From Salisapilia sapeloensis (lineage: Eukaryota; Oomycota; Peronosporomycetes; Peronosporales; Salisapiliaceae): a stretch of DNA of 24,703 bases. Location: assembly GCA_023334545.1 (NCBI GenBank), contig JAADVB010000258.1, forward strand, positions 1 to 24,703. Direction: 5' to 3'. The position numbers and the translations under genes were made by a program. Of the stretch, positions 9,379 through 18,638 are shown piece after piece; within the stretch, counting starts at the first letter, position 1, and each line of letters opens with the position of its first letter. The notes below the pieces were generated by a model. It had not been told where the DNA came from and searched no databases. It saw only the letters and a program-made list of their open reading frames with translations.

Positions 9379-12300
9379 CTAAGTGTAGTATGTCGGCGCT
9401 TCGACTGCATCTTCGATAAACTCGATCTGCTCCGTCGTCAGCTTCTCTCTCGTCCCTTGCCAGTCGTCCTGGTGAGTCCGCTTAAACTCTCTCAAAGCAT
9501 CCTTGACAGTCTTCACCAAAAACGAAAGTGCTGTCGAGTGAGACTTGACGCGCAGGTACAGGTACCTTCCCATCTCTTCAATCACGAGAGGAACGTAATC
9601 TGGGAGTGTGTGGGGGTACGCCAAGACCACTGCGCACAGGCTTAGTACGCTGCGCGCCATCTTTGGCTCCATCTTCTTCATACGCGCCTCGGTCGCAGCC
9701 ACTTCTTCCTTGTCTCCTTCCTTTTCCATCCGCACTCGACGTCGCTCCAACTTTCCATACTTGTCCCGAACGTCTCTCGCCTCCTGACGCCACTCGCTGC
9801 TCATGTCAGACACGCTATCGACGTTGGTGTTGTGCACGAGACTTCGGAGCGTGTACTTGGCCATCTCCTGCACTTCTCGCTGTTCATCCGAGAGAAGAGA
9901 TACGGCAACATCTTGTACCTTGCGTTGGTACTCTGTCGGAAGGAAAAGCCAGTGGTAGAACGCAAATGGAGAGAGAAAGCGGAGGACGGTGCCACGCGTC
10001 TTCCAAAAAGAGTTTTGGCGAAGACTGTCTAGACTCGATAGCATCAGGTCTACGTTCGACATGTCCTCGGAGGCAGAGAATAGTCGAAGGGATCCTGCCA
10101 GCCCTTCCATCGCTCGTTTCGCTAAGACTGCTGTCTCTGCCTTGTGGTGGCTTTGAGTGACGAGCGCAATAGGGAACAAGGACGGCATCACGTGCATCAC
10201 AAGCGACACGTCTGCCGAGTGGTTGGCGAACAAGAGCCACATGATGGCAGTCTCTCTCGCCCGGAGCATCGTGTCTTCCTCCTTTTCCATGTCTTCGTCT
10301 TCCGCATTCACTCGAGACATGTCCACCAGCTTCTGTATCGGAAGTTGGCTGCTAGCGTCTGGGATCATGGGTGTTCGAGTCGCCTGGAAGCTATAGCCGC
10401 CGAGTAGAGCGAGGAGCAAGGCTGCTCGTTCTCGGATGATCTGGTACTGGTGGGCGAGTGCGTGCTGCGTAATCACGTCCAGCAGTCTCTTGCTTGCTTC
10501 TTGGACCATCCTAACCTCTTGTTCATTTCCAGTCTGGGCAGCAGGCAGGAGGTTGATTAACGAGTTTCCTGCCAGTCGCATCCACTTGACTTGTGGCGCG
10601 TAGTCTGCTTCCGTCGCATGTCCAAAGGACTTTTCCAGCTCATCCAGATAATACGACAGGAGAGGCTGGAGGCGCAGCATGTCCTGTCCGTCCTTTGGGA
10701 GCGTCACGAACAACGTCATTTGCATCCACGTGTCCATGAGTGGAAGACTGAGCGTCGGAAGCACCGTTTGGAGGATAGATAGCACCTTTGTGAACCGCTC
10801 CAAGTCCTTTGTGGACCGCAAGAGCCCTCCAATCCACTCTGCAAGAGTGGAAAGCACTGCCTGTCGATCTTCATTGGCTTCGTCTGATCCGACCTTTTGA
10901 GACAGAGTCTGTAGGATTTGGATGATGTTACCATCCGAAAAGATTTTCTCTTGTCCAATCTCAACGAGGTACTCGACAAGCTTCAAACTGCTGTACTTGG
11001 CAGTGGAGAACGTATTTCGAGTCGGACTTAAGATCCGAGCGTTTGATAGAGGTCTGGTCTTGGGGAAGGCATGGACGGATCCGCTTCCGAGGTACTTGAG
11101 CACTTCATTCACGCCGAAGGACCAGTCACTCGGAGCCGAGCCTGCATGCTGTCCGTCCGCCGAGGCTGCAAATCGATTAGAGCTCTTTCGATTTTCCACG
11201 GCTGCTGTCACAAGCGTCTGGATCACATCTTTTTTCACGACAAAGCTCAAGTCTCGTTTCGCAGCGACCTTTTCAAGCAGGACGATGCGACTGAAGAGTT
11301 CTGTCGCAGCCTGACGCACCGGAGGCAACTCACTCTCCATCTTGCGCACCACTAGCTCCCACAAAGCATCTGGCAGTGGAGCATCGCGCACTTGGAGAGC
11401 AGGGAAGAAGGCTGCTAGGTGCAACAAGTGAAACTTCCAGTGCTCATTAACGCTTGGTTCCGCCTTTAGCAGACTGTCGACAAAGGAAGACTTGTCTTGG
11501 GCGACGTATCGCCACGGAGAAAGCACCGCTAAGAGATAGGACTGGACCAGCATACCAACCTTGACCTTGTCAGCTTCCCCCTGGACCTTGTTCACGAGTG
11601 CATCGTTGCTCTTGAGGACAGCGATGACAGCTCTCGACAGATTCTCTCCTCTGTTCATCCAAAGATTCGCAATGACACGAGGGAGCTTGAGGATCTGCAA
11701 GACACCGACGATCGTTTCCTCTTTGACCTCTTTTTGCGTATTGCCTTCCATGATGTCCAGCATCGCCGGCACTCTGGACAGCATCCACCGGTTGAAGAGT
11801 CCAGATACGTCGCTCAGGACCATCGTAGCCTTCGTCCGTACACTTTCGTATGCGTTCTGGAGCAAAGGCTCTAGGTCCCCCAAGAGATTCTCGTACAATT
11901 GTCGAACGGAGCTATCTCTAGGCTGCGAGAGCACCTGGTGCGCCATCTCGTACTGCTGCTGCACGAGTCGGGCTCCTAGGAAGACCTTCAGCCGCTCGAG
12001 CATGTCGTTTCGTGGCATGAGCGGAACTTCCTGCTGCTTCCGCTTGGATCGGAGCTTTCGACGATAGGCCTGAGAGGCAACGTCCATGGTCGCCGACTTC
12101 ATCATGTGCACTTGCTTGGACTCCTGCCGGAACGTCCCGACGCTATCTCCACTCCACCTGACCAGTCTGGACAGCATCGGGAGCATTAAGTGCCAGATCT
12201 GAGTCACAGTCGAAATCTCCTTCGTGTTGCTCTGCCAGAAGACGATGGCGTCATGCACGCCATGCATCATCGTCGGCTTGACGTCCCCCAGCTTCTTGTA

Positions 12301-15000
12301 CAAGTCGGTATGGTTTGAGAGCGCCTTTTGCAGTAGGCTATGCGTATCGTGTACGAGTGCATTTGTAGTCTCGAACTCCGATCCATCCACCAGAACATCC
12401 GACACGCCTTGGACACACGCATTCAGGCGCTTGAGGAGAACCGTCCAGCTCTTGACATCCGCGTCCTGACTTTGCTGTAGCCCCTTTATTTCCTTCAAAG
12501 GCTCCAACGCATGCTCAGACAAGAGTTCATACACCACTTCAAGCTCTTGCGCATTCGGTTCATGCCACTGTGGCTCCACCTTTTCCCAACTCATGGCTGC
12601 ACCCATGTACTGGAAAAGTCCGTTCTCTTCCTTCGTGCCATGCTCCCACGCACTTGGTGGCAGGGACTTGAAGTCCTGGACGTAGACGCTGGAAAGAGTC
12701 TTCAAGAGACTCTGCAAAGCATCAGCTGCAAGCTCCTGCACGTCCTTTTCCTCAGTGTTGGTCATAAAGTGGCGTAGGACGTCGCGAATGGCAGTTTGCT
12801 CTTCCAACAAGTGCACAGTCGATACGCCACGGGACTTGATGACCCCGTGCAAGAGGTACAGTCCCCATTTTTTCTCGCTCTGCATTAATTGCTCTCGTCC
12901 TTGCAGCTTGTTCATGGCTACCGATAGGAAAGCGGACCCAGTCATACCGTCGCTTGCGCTCACACAAGACGACACGACTTCAGAGCAGACGCTGCCACCC
13001 AACTGAGACGAAAAGAAGCTCGTTTCGATAAACTCGCGCGTCTTGCTCACTGCTTTGTCGAAGAGGGCAGGGGACATTTGACCGTATAGCAGTCCCATAA
13101 GCGTCGTCACTTCCAACGCTCCAGCATCCAGTCGCATTGGCTCCTTTCCGTTTCCTGCCTGCATACTCGATGCCTGTGGATTGTCCTGACCACTCGCTCT
13201 CGCCTGGCAGAACGTGAGACAGCGGTCTAGAAGAGCGAGTGACCACTCCTCCAGCATAGGACCTAGCTCCCAAGCTCTTTGGTCCACTTCGTCATTCGCG
13301 TCTTCTACAGTCGCAAACACTTGTCCTTTCATCGCGTTAAAGTACACTTCCGAAGCAGAACTTCTCTGCTTGCTGCTCTGCACATCCTTCTTGCTCGTGT
13401 CGTCCGACAGCGGGAGCCAGTTGAGCAGACGAAAGTAGAGCATGACCGTCACGTGGGTCTTGGAGTCGTCGTTCGTGTCGATGCCTGCTAGTGTCAGTTG
13501 GAGCAACGGAGAGAGGTACATCTGGAATACCTTGCCGTTGCTCTCGGCCTGGCGACCGTACAAGACGTGTCCGAGCACCTGTGCCAGACAGCGAATCGCC
13601 GTCGTCGCTCGATGGGACTGACTGGACGCAGACGGATCCAACGCTCGAAGCATTTCTTCCATGATCCTCGTGGTGCAGTAGGGACCATCGAGCACGAGAG
13701 CGTTCTGGAGTATGCGAATACACTCGGAGCTCACTTTGACAGACTTGGAGTAAATACCAAACAAGGCAGCACTCATCAGAGCGTCCAGTATCGGACGCAC
13801 ACTAGTCACTTGCAATGTGTCTTGGAAGGCGATCTCGTCCAGCTGAACCTTTGCTTTCTCACGTCCAAAGCGTTTGGCTAGTTCTCGTGTAAAGTCTAGC
13901 AGGAAGACGGCCACAGGTTCGGCCGAATTGGATACGTTCGAAGGGTGCAAGAACGCCTGAACGAGGTCGACTAGGTTTAGTACGTACTGGTTGGACGCAG
14001 GAAGCGTCTCCTCTGTCTTACTATTCTGATTCTGTAGCAGGTGGACGCAGACTTGGATGTGATAGATGTCCAGTTTCTTCGATCCTTTCAGCATACTCAG
14101 CTCCGTCGGGAACTCTTGCTTCCGGAACGGAGCTCCCAAGTCAGATGGCAAGTCCAGTCCATCCTGCACTTTGCCAAAGATGAATTGAAGAACAGGGCGA
14201 GTCTGTAGCAAGTCCGGGTACGTTTTGACGACTTGAGCGATGACTTTCATCCAGTGGCCATCCCATTCTGGCGAACGAGAGATGCGAGACCAGACTTCAA
14301 GCCACGTAGGTACCAACTCAGATACGTACTGGTAAACGTTTTGTCTGGGCGAGAGGGTTAGAAAGAGAGACAAGTAGGCAAGGGAACGGAAACAGTCAAT
14401 TCGATCAGTTTCAAGGATACGAGGACCGAATTCACTCCACAGTTCGTGCACAAGGTTGTTCTCAGAGTGATGGAAGAACGGACGAGCCGTTTCCACACTC
14501 TGGATCGTCGCACTAGCCAACTGCTGCATCCAGGTCTGAGCCGCTGGAGCTATGAAATCATCATCTGCAAAGCACGCTGCTTCCACTGCTTCATACGCCA
14601 CTCGCCAATCGATTTCAATACCACTACCCTCTTTCCCGATGGTCGATGCCCAGTGCTTCAGCAGCAGCCCCAATGTCTTCAATCCTTTGATTTGAAGATC
14701 CACGTCGTCCACATCCCGACCTTGACGTTGCCACAAGATGATGACCAGTTGATCAATAAGAGACTTGTGCATAGCCTTTGGAATCTCGTGCTTTAGTCCG
14801 ACGACTGTCTTGACGACTCGGAAATGACGCTTTCGCAGTGTATTGCTCTTGCCATGGTCGGAATGCAGGTCTTGAAGAGCTGTGAGCGTGTCCTGAAGTT
14901 CCTCCATGTACGTCTTGCGCTCCTGTTGAAGCTTGTCGTGTGACAGATAGGACGGTAGTAGGTTGTAGAACGCATGTAGTTCCTCGCTTTGGGTTGCCAT
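9379..15000 (-). CDS. PSME4: Proteasome activator PA200/Blm10
   Basis: A single-exon gene of 1873 aa (human PA200 has 1843). The start is the ATG at 15000 (MATQSEELHAFYNLLPSYL); the frame extends upstream only from a TTG. The protein is helical and HEAT-repeat-like throughout. The C-terminal block FKRTHQDDWQGTREKLT, followed by TEQIEFIEDAV and the tail PTYYT, matches the PA200 end (human ends ...SPCYYA). The tail keeps a hydrophobic-Tyr-X (HbYX-type) motif used by Blm10/PA200 to dock into the 20S alpha ring and open its gate. The known role is ATP- and ubiquitin-independent activation or capping of 20S proteasomes, nuclear, with links to acetylated-histone turnover. Its stop is 45 bp from that of the convergent CDKL gene, so the mRNAs probably overlap. 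It diverges from the GT60 gene. Confidence 0.93.
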   Translation of the reverse strand: MATQSEELHAFYNLLPSYLSHDKLQQERKTYMEELQDTLTALQDLHSDHGKSNTLRKRHFRVVKTVVGLKHEIPKAMHKSLIDQLVIILWQRQGRDVDDVDLQIKGLKTLGLLLKHWASTIGKEGSGIEIDWRVAYEAVEAACFADDDFIAPAAQTWMQQLASATIQSVETARPFFHHSENNLVHELWSEFGPRILETDRIDCFRSLAYLSLFLTLSPRQNVYQYVSELVPTWLEVWSRISRSPEWDGHWMKVIAQVVKTYPDLLQTRPVLQFIFGKVQDGLDLPSDLGAPFRKQEFPTELSMLKGSKKLDIYHIQVCVHLLQNQNSKTEETLPASNQYVLNLVDLVQAFLHPSNVSNSAEPVAVFLLDFTRELAKRFGREKAKVQLDEIAFQDTLQVTSVRPILDALMSAALFGIYSKSVKVSSECIRILQNALVLDGPYCTTRIMEEMLRALDPSASSQSHRATTAIRCLAQVLGHVLYGRQAESNGKVFQMYLSPLLQLTLAGIDTNDDSKTHVTVMLYFRLLNWLPLSDDTSKKDVQSSKQRSSASEVYFNAMKGQVFATVEDANDEVDQRAWELGPMLEEWSLALLDRCLTFCQARASGQDNPQASSMQAGNGKEPMRLDAGALEVTTLMGLLYGQMSPALFDKAVSKTREFIETSFFSSQLGGSVCSEVVSSCVSASDGMTGSAFLSVAMNKLQGREQLMQSEKKWGLYLLHGVIKSRGVSTVHLLEEQTAIRDVLRHFMTNTEEKDVQELAADALQSLLKTLSSVYVQDFKSLPPSAWEHGTKEENGLFQYMGAAMSWEKVEPQWHEPNAQELEVVYELLSEHALEPLKEIKGLQQSQDADVKSWTVLLKRLNACVQGVSDVLVDGSEFETTNALVHDTHSLLQKALSNHTDLYKKLGDVKPTMMHGVHDAIVFWQSNTKEISTVTQIWHLMLPMLSRLVRWSGDSVGTFRQESKQVHMMKSATMDVASQAYRRKLRSKRKQQEVPLMPRNDMLERLKVFLGARLVQQQYEMAHQVLSQPRDSSVRQLYENLLGDLEPLLQNAYESVRTKATMVLSDVSGLFNRWMLSRVPAMLDIMEGNTQKEVKEETIVGVLQILKLPRVIANLWMNRGENLSRAVIAVLKSNDALVNKVQGEADKVKVGMLVQSYLLAVLSPWRYVAQDKSSFVDSLLKAEPSVNEHWKFHLLHLAAFFPALQVRDAPLPDALWELVVRKMESELPPVRQAATELFSRIVLLEKVAAKRDLSFVVKKDVIQTLVTAAVENRKSSNRFAASADGQHAGSAPSDWSFGVNEVLKYLGSGSVHAFPKTRPLSNARILSPTRNTFSTAKYSSLKLVEYLVEIGQEKIFSDGNIIQILQTLSQKVGSDEANEDRQAVLSTLAEWIGGLLRSTKDLERFTKVLSILQTVLPTLSLPLMDTWMQMTLFVTLPKDGQDMLRLQPLLSYYLDELEKSFGHATEADYAPQVKWMRLAGNSLINLLPAAQTGNEQEVRMVQEASKRLLDVITQHALAHQYQIIRERAALLLALLGGYSFQATRTPMIPDASSQLPIQKLVDMSRVNAEDEDMEKEEDTMLRARETAIMWLLFANHSADVSLVMHVMPSLFPIALVTQSHHKAETAVLAKRAMEGLAGSLRLFSASEDMSNVDLMLSSLDSLRQNSFWKTRGTVLRFLSPFAFYHWLFLPTEYQRKVQDVAVSLLSDEQREVQEMAKYTLRSLVHNTNVDSVSDMSSEWRQEARDVRDKYGKLERRRVRMEKEGDKEEVAATEARMKKMEPKMARSVLSLCAVVLAYPHTLPDYVPLVIEEMGRYLYLRVKSHSTALSFLVKTVKDALREFKRTHQDDWQGTREKLTTEQIEFIEDAVEAPTYYT

Positions 15001-15086
15001 GACGTCGGGTGCTCTGACTTGACCGGAGCACTTGTTCGCTTCGATCTTTTCCAAAAGTGACCTTGAAATGTATTTGCTTGTACATC

Positions 15087-15093
15087 GGAATGA
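15087..15093 (-). promoter_or_regulatory. Initiator-like element upstream of PSME4
   Basis: On the minus strand this reads TCATTCC, matching the oomycete Inr consensus YCAYTYY, 87 nt upstream of the PSME4 ATG. The placement is plausible for a transcription start, but a 7-mer match alone is weak. Confidence 0.35.
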
Positions 15094-15107
15094 TGATAAA
15101 CCAGTAG

Positions 15108-15135
15108 CCAATTAGTTTCCGCCACATTGTCCAAT
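15108..15135 (+). promoter_or_regulatory. Two CCAAT boxes in the PSME4/GT60 divergent promoter
   Basis: CCAAT occurs at 15108-15112 and 15131-15135, 23 bp apart and in the same orientation, inside the 295-bp region between divergent PSME4 (-) and the GT60 gene (+). Paired CCAAT boxes are typical NF-Y targets in eukaryotic bidirectional promoters; use here is inferred. Confidence 0.35.
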
Positions 15136-15233
15136 CAGATGTAGTCTGAAAATGTTACTTTTGGCTGAGTTTGTCCTCTCATGGCTCAAAAATGAAAGAA
15201 AATATTTGAAGGCTAAATAGACCCCAGCTGCAC

Positions 15234-15240
15234 TATATAG
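15234..15240 (+). promoter_or_regulatory. TATA-like box upstream of the GT60 gene
   Basis: TATATAG lies 55 nt before the ATG at 15296. Oomycete promoters mostly lack TATA boxes, so this is only a possible core element. No good Inr match was seen between it and the ATG. Confidence 0.25.
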
Positions 15241-15295
15241 ACACCGCACCTACGTAGTTTATCGCCTAGTCAGATACCTCGAGTGACTACTCGCC

Positions 15296-17080
15296 ATGCA
15301 GTGCCTAGGTGGGTCTTCCAGACATCTTGCGTTCGCCTACATCCTTTTGCTAGCACTACTGCAGCATGCCTGTGCACAGGAACAGCCTCAGTCGTACAAG
15401 TCCGTCATGGGTGTAATCAACACCGAGAGACGTGTGCATCTAGACCCGAGCGTCCAGCACATTCCGTCCGATCCAGAACTCTCGTCCTTACGTCCGCCGC
15501 CAGCTCACATCCCAGAGAAATTTGATATCTTCGTCGGTCTGTCGGTCTTTCGAGATGCCCTCCGTTGCGGTCGTACCATTTTCACAGGTCTCAAACGTGC
15601 GACGGACCCAACACGTATCTACTTTGGCGTCGTCGACCAGATCCTGCCTGGCGAAAGTACCTGCAAGGAAGAGTACTGTGCCATGGCAGAGGCCGAGTGG
15701 CCTGACAAGGGCGCTTGTCCGTATTGGGAACAGCTTCAGTTCGATGAGCGCAATTCCGACGACTCGCGTGGTCCGACGTACGCTCGGCACTTGCAGCAAA
15801 AGCTCATTACGGATCAAGAGTTCTGTCTTCAGTTGGACGGACACAGTATCTTTACAAACGACTGGGACAAGTATCTCGTTCAGGAATGGTCTCGTGTCGA
15901 CAACGAGATGGCCGTCCTCTCCACCTACCTCCATGACCTCCACGACTATATCCTTCCGAATGGCGATAACAAGCCTCCTAGGTCCTTACCTCACCTCTGC
16001 ACAACCATGCGTGGTTCCAACGGTCTCGTTCGCAATGTTGGAGCGAGCATGATCACCGAGCCAAAATTCCCGCAGCTCATGGCGCTTTGGGGCGCTGGTC
16101 TCAGCTTTAACAAGTGTCACGCAGAGAAGCGAGTGCCAGTGGACAGTCATACGCTCTGGATGTTTGACGGTGAAGAGTTCCTTCGGTCCTCTCGTTTATG
16201 GACGCATGGGTACGACATCTACTCTCCAAGTCCGCTCGGCTCTGTCGTGTATCACAACTACTCGAAGGTCCCCGCTCGTTTCGAAAAGTCTAACGTCGAT
16301 AAGCAGGTGAAGAAGCAAGAGACAGAGATGGGAAAGAACCGATTCAAACTGCTGACGGGCGTGCCTTTCAAAGGAGAAGTGGATGCCATGGAGCTCGACA
16401 TGTACGGCTTTGGAACCGCTCGGTCGCTTCAGGACTACTTGAACTACACTGGCATCAACCTCGTGACGAATAACGACTCGGACAGTTGTGAACAGCTGCA
16501 CTGGATGCCGTACAGAGACCCATCGAGTGTCGAGCAGGTCGTCGGGAACGGATGGACGATGCGTGGAGGTGGCGCAGGAGAGCAGGTGCCAACCGCCTTG
16601 ACTTGGGAAGAAGGCATTGACTCTGCTCAAGAGCTTACTCAGAATGAGCAGGCGGATGAGCCATTTGAGCTGCATAGTGAAGGCAATGGAGAAGGTCCGA
16701 TGGATGGCCTCGCGGAAGAAGAGATTGCGAAGAACATGGAGCAGGAGAAGGAGCAAGAGGAGCTGGAGGAGCACAACAAGAAGGTGGAGAATGAAAATCA
16801 GGGTGAAGATGAGGAGCCGACAGGTACACATGCAGTGGCTATGGAAGGCGAAGGTGCGAATCATGAAGCGCAGGCTGAGACCGAGACGAACGTTCCACCT
16901 GAAGTCGCCAACTTGCGGCAGACCGGCCAGCGATTGGAGACGAAAGCGACAGGGAACGGACCGATGATCCTCTTCCTCATCGCTCTAGCCGGTTTCGTCT
17001 TCATCATGGTGTCGAACGACAGCATCTCGGTGAGTCTGCGTAGACAGATGGGTGCGCGAGACGAACCGCACTACCGCTAA
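15296..17080 (+). CDS. GT60-like N-acetylglucosaminyltransferase, membrane-anchored, secretory pathway
   Basis: 594 aa, no intron. A signal peptide (about residues 1-27: LAFAYILLLALLQHACA) precedes a catalytic domain of the GlcNAc/Skp1-hydroxyproline GlcNAc-transferase type. FDIFVGLSVFRDALRC opens the nucleotide-sugar fold, FCLQLDGHSIF followed by NDWDKYL carries the family's D-x-H metal/UDP-binding motif (D at about 181), and SHTLWMFDGEEF and LWTHGYDIYSPSP are further family-type blocks. A long acidic Glu/Gln-rich linker (about 440-540) leads to a C-terminal hydrophobic span (about 563-585, MILFLIALAGFVFIMVS) and a short basic tail. This implies type I topology with a lumenal catalytic domain, unlike the cytosolic Dictyostelium Skp1 enzyme. 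The acceptor substrate is unknown. It faces the convergent ARM gene across 76 bp. Confidence 0.82.
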   Translation: MQCLGGSSRHLAFAYILLLALLQHACAQEQPQSYKSVMGVINTERRVHLDPSVQHIPSDPELSSLRPPPAHIPEKFDIFVGLSVFRDALRCGRTIFTGLKRATDPTRIYFGVVDQILPGESTCKEEYCAMAEAEWPDKGACPYWEQLQFDERNSDDSRGPTYARHLQQKLITDQEFCLQLDGHSIFTNDWDKYLVQEWSRVDNEMAVLSTYLHDLHDYILPNGDNKPPRSLPHLCTTMRGSNGLVRNVGASMITEPKFPQLMALWGAGLSFNKCHAEKRVPVDSHTLWMFDGEEFLRSSRLWTHGYDIYSPSPLGSVVYHNYSKVPARFEKSNVDKQVKKQETEMGKNRFKLLTGVPFKGEVDAMELDMYGFGTARSLQDYLNYTGINLVTNNDSDSCEQLHWMPYRDPSSVEQVVGNGWTMRGGGAGEQVPTALTWEEGIDSAQELTQNEQADEPFELHSEGNGEGPMDGLAEEEIAKNMEQEKEQEELEEHNKKVENENQGEDEEPTGTHAVAMEGEGANHEAQAETETNVPPEVANLRQTGQRLETKATGNGPMILFLIALAGFVFIMVSNDSISVSLRRQMGARDEPHYR

Positions 17081-17156
17081 GTTTTTCCCTAGTACATTTG
17101 CTTCGACAGCACCCTGCAAGCCAATTTGTGAATGAAAGAGCAATGGAAGTTTGTGT

Positions 17157-18511
17157 CTACATGTTGAGTATTGCCCGTAGAGCCTTGTCGGCTACTGGCG
17201 TCAGTTGTACTTGGTTCCGAACTTGTTCTCGCTCCAGCGCTTCCAATTGCGCTGGACCTTCGCTTTCTTGCCACCATTCCAAGTTACTTTCATGCTGCAC
17301 GAGACTGCTTTCGAGAGCTAACAGGGCGTTCGTCCGCAGTTCTTCATCGTCTGCAGCTTTTGCGTGCTGCAACAAGAGACGCAGTGCACCGGCTTCACGC
17401 GCCAAGGACTGACTTTCCTTGTTCAAGTTAGTGGCATGGTGCACAGCCCACGCGGCGCTACTGGTCAGCTCTGGAGAGTACACGGGAGACAGCAGTAGGG
17501 ACAAGGTAGCTAACGCACCGGACTAGACATCGGGTAAGCTTAGTTGAGATCTACACGAATAGATTTAATAGTCGAACCTCTCGAACAAAGTCTTGCGCAG
17601 AAATGTCACGGGCAGAGAGCACATTTCCAATGGCAAATGCTGCCGTGGCACGAGTCGCATCGTCTGTATAAAAGCAAAATAAGTTAAACGAGACGATATT
17701 TGCCGTTCAAGGGTCCAACCTTTTCCTGGTGCCAGATAATCAAAGAGAGTCTGGAGAGCGTCGCTTTCACATAGGTATTCTCGAGCGTGAGGGATTCCAG
17801 CGATCGTCGAAAGAGCAGTGACAGCACCTCGCTGGACTGACTCATTCGAAACCTCTTGAAGGGCCCTTACCAGACGATCAAGGACACTGGGTGACGATAC
17901 AGAAGATGATGCCGATGGGTCTAAGGCTATATTACCGAGGGCAACGCAAGACGCACCGACTAGTCGGAGATCTTGGTGCTGTAAGTATGATGCAATGGTG
18001 TCTGTTTCGTCACAACATGTTAGATCTACAAGCTGCACCAAGTGATCAAATGAACGCTACCGATAGCTTCGAGTGCCAAAAGCTCATTGACTACAGCCGA
18101 AGAAGTGGAGGTCTTGATAATAGTCAGAAAGGCATGAATAAGAAGGTCTACGTCACTGCTTTTCGTGCCTTCGCCACGAAGGATGGACACGACGCCTTTG
18201 ATGGCTCCACTATCAACTAACTCGTTGTATTGACTGGAATCAGTCGAGACCTGTAGTTGCTGCAGCGCCTTTAGACGCTCTGACTTGTCCAGTGCAGGGT
18301 TGCTCACTGTATCCGCTGCAGCCCACACGATTTCGGTCGATGACGAAAATGACAATCGGGCGCCAATTCGGTCAAATGAGGACAGTTTGGGGTAGTCAAT
18401 GAGGATAGCAGAACGTAGGACCTGGGCTGCATTCGATGTAGCACGAGCAGAGCTACTTGATCGTCGAAAAGCGATCGATGCCGACACGCCGAGCCGAGCA
18501 ATCCGAGTCAT
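17157..18511 (-). CDS. Armadillo-repeat protein, putatively mitochondrial
   Basis: Four exons on the minus strand (18511-18061, 18001-17720, 17663-17578, 17522-17157) give 394 aa. The introns are 59, 56 and 55 nt, GT-AG, with consistent phases; each join restores repeat sequence (e.g. EAI|DTIASYLQHQD, LAPGK|DDATRATAAF, DFVRE|SGALATLSLL). The first about 30 residues (MTRIARLGVSASIAFRRSS) are rich in Arg, Ser and Ala and lack acids, as in mitochondrial targeting peptides. The remainder is tandem ARM repeats: LVGASCVALGNIALD, RGAVTALSTIAGI, RATAAFAIGNVL, TSSAAWAVHHATNL. The start is the ATG at 18511; the frame extends to a TTG at 18535. No specific ortholog is recognised. It sits 127 bp downstream of the co-oriented methyltransferase gene and is convergent with the GT60 gene. 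Confidence 0.8.
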
Positions 18512-18638
18512 TTTCAATGTCCAAGTGCGTGTCAATGAGTACCTTGACTGTACCTCTGTAAATGGTACATCAGCAATGAATACACTTTGGACACTTGAAT
18601 ATCGCTACCGCATTTATTTACTACCGAAGTTTATAGTA

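Noticed and set aside
9606-10160. Plus-strand open frame of 184 codons inside PSME4, and similar ones at 11561-12067 and 13498-13881
   Set aside because: They lie antisense to a clear 1873-aa homologous gene, show no family motifs and follow from its codon composition.
15001-15111. Extending PSME4 to a TTG at 15111
   Set aside because: No upstream ATG in frame; the Inr-like site at 15087-15093 would lie inside the extension. The ATG at 15000 fits the family length.
16617-16967. Arg/Lys-rich frame-shifted ORF in the GT60 acidic linker
   Set aside because: It is simply the GAG/AAG-rich linker read in another frame.
18002-18029. A 28-nt intron in the ARM gene using the nearer CAG acceptor
   Set aside because: It breaks the reading frame; the 59-nt intron (18002-18060) keeps the frame and carries a CTAAC branch-like site.
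17891-18220. Plus-strand open frame of 109 codons
   Set aside because: It is antisense to exons 1-2 of the ARM gene, whose exon joins are strongly supported.
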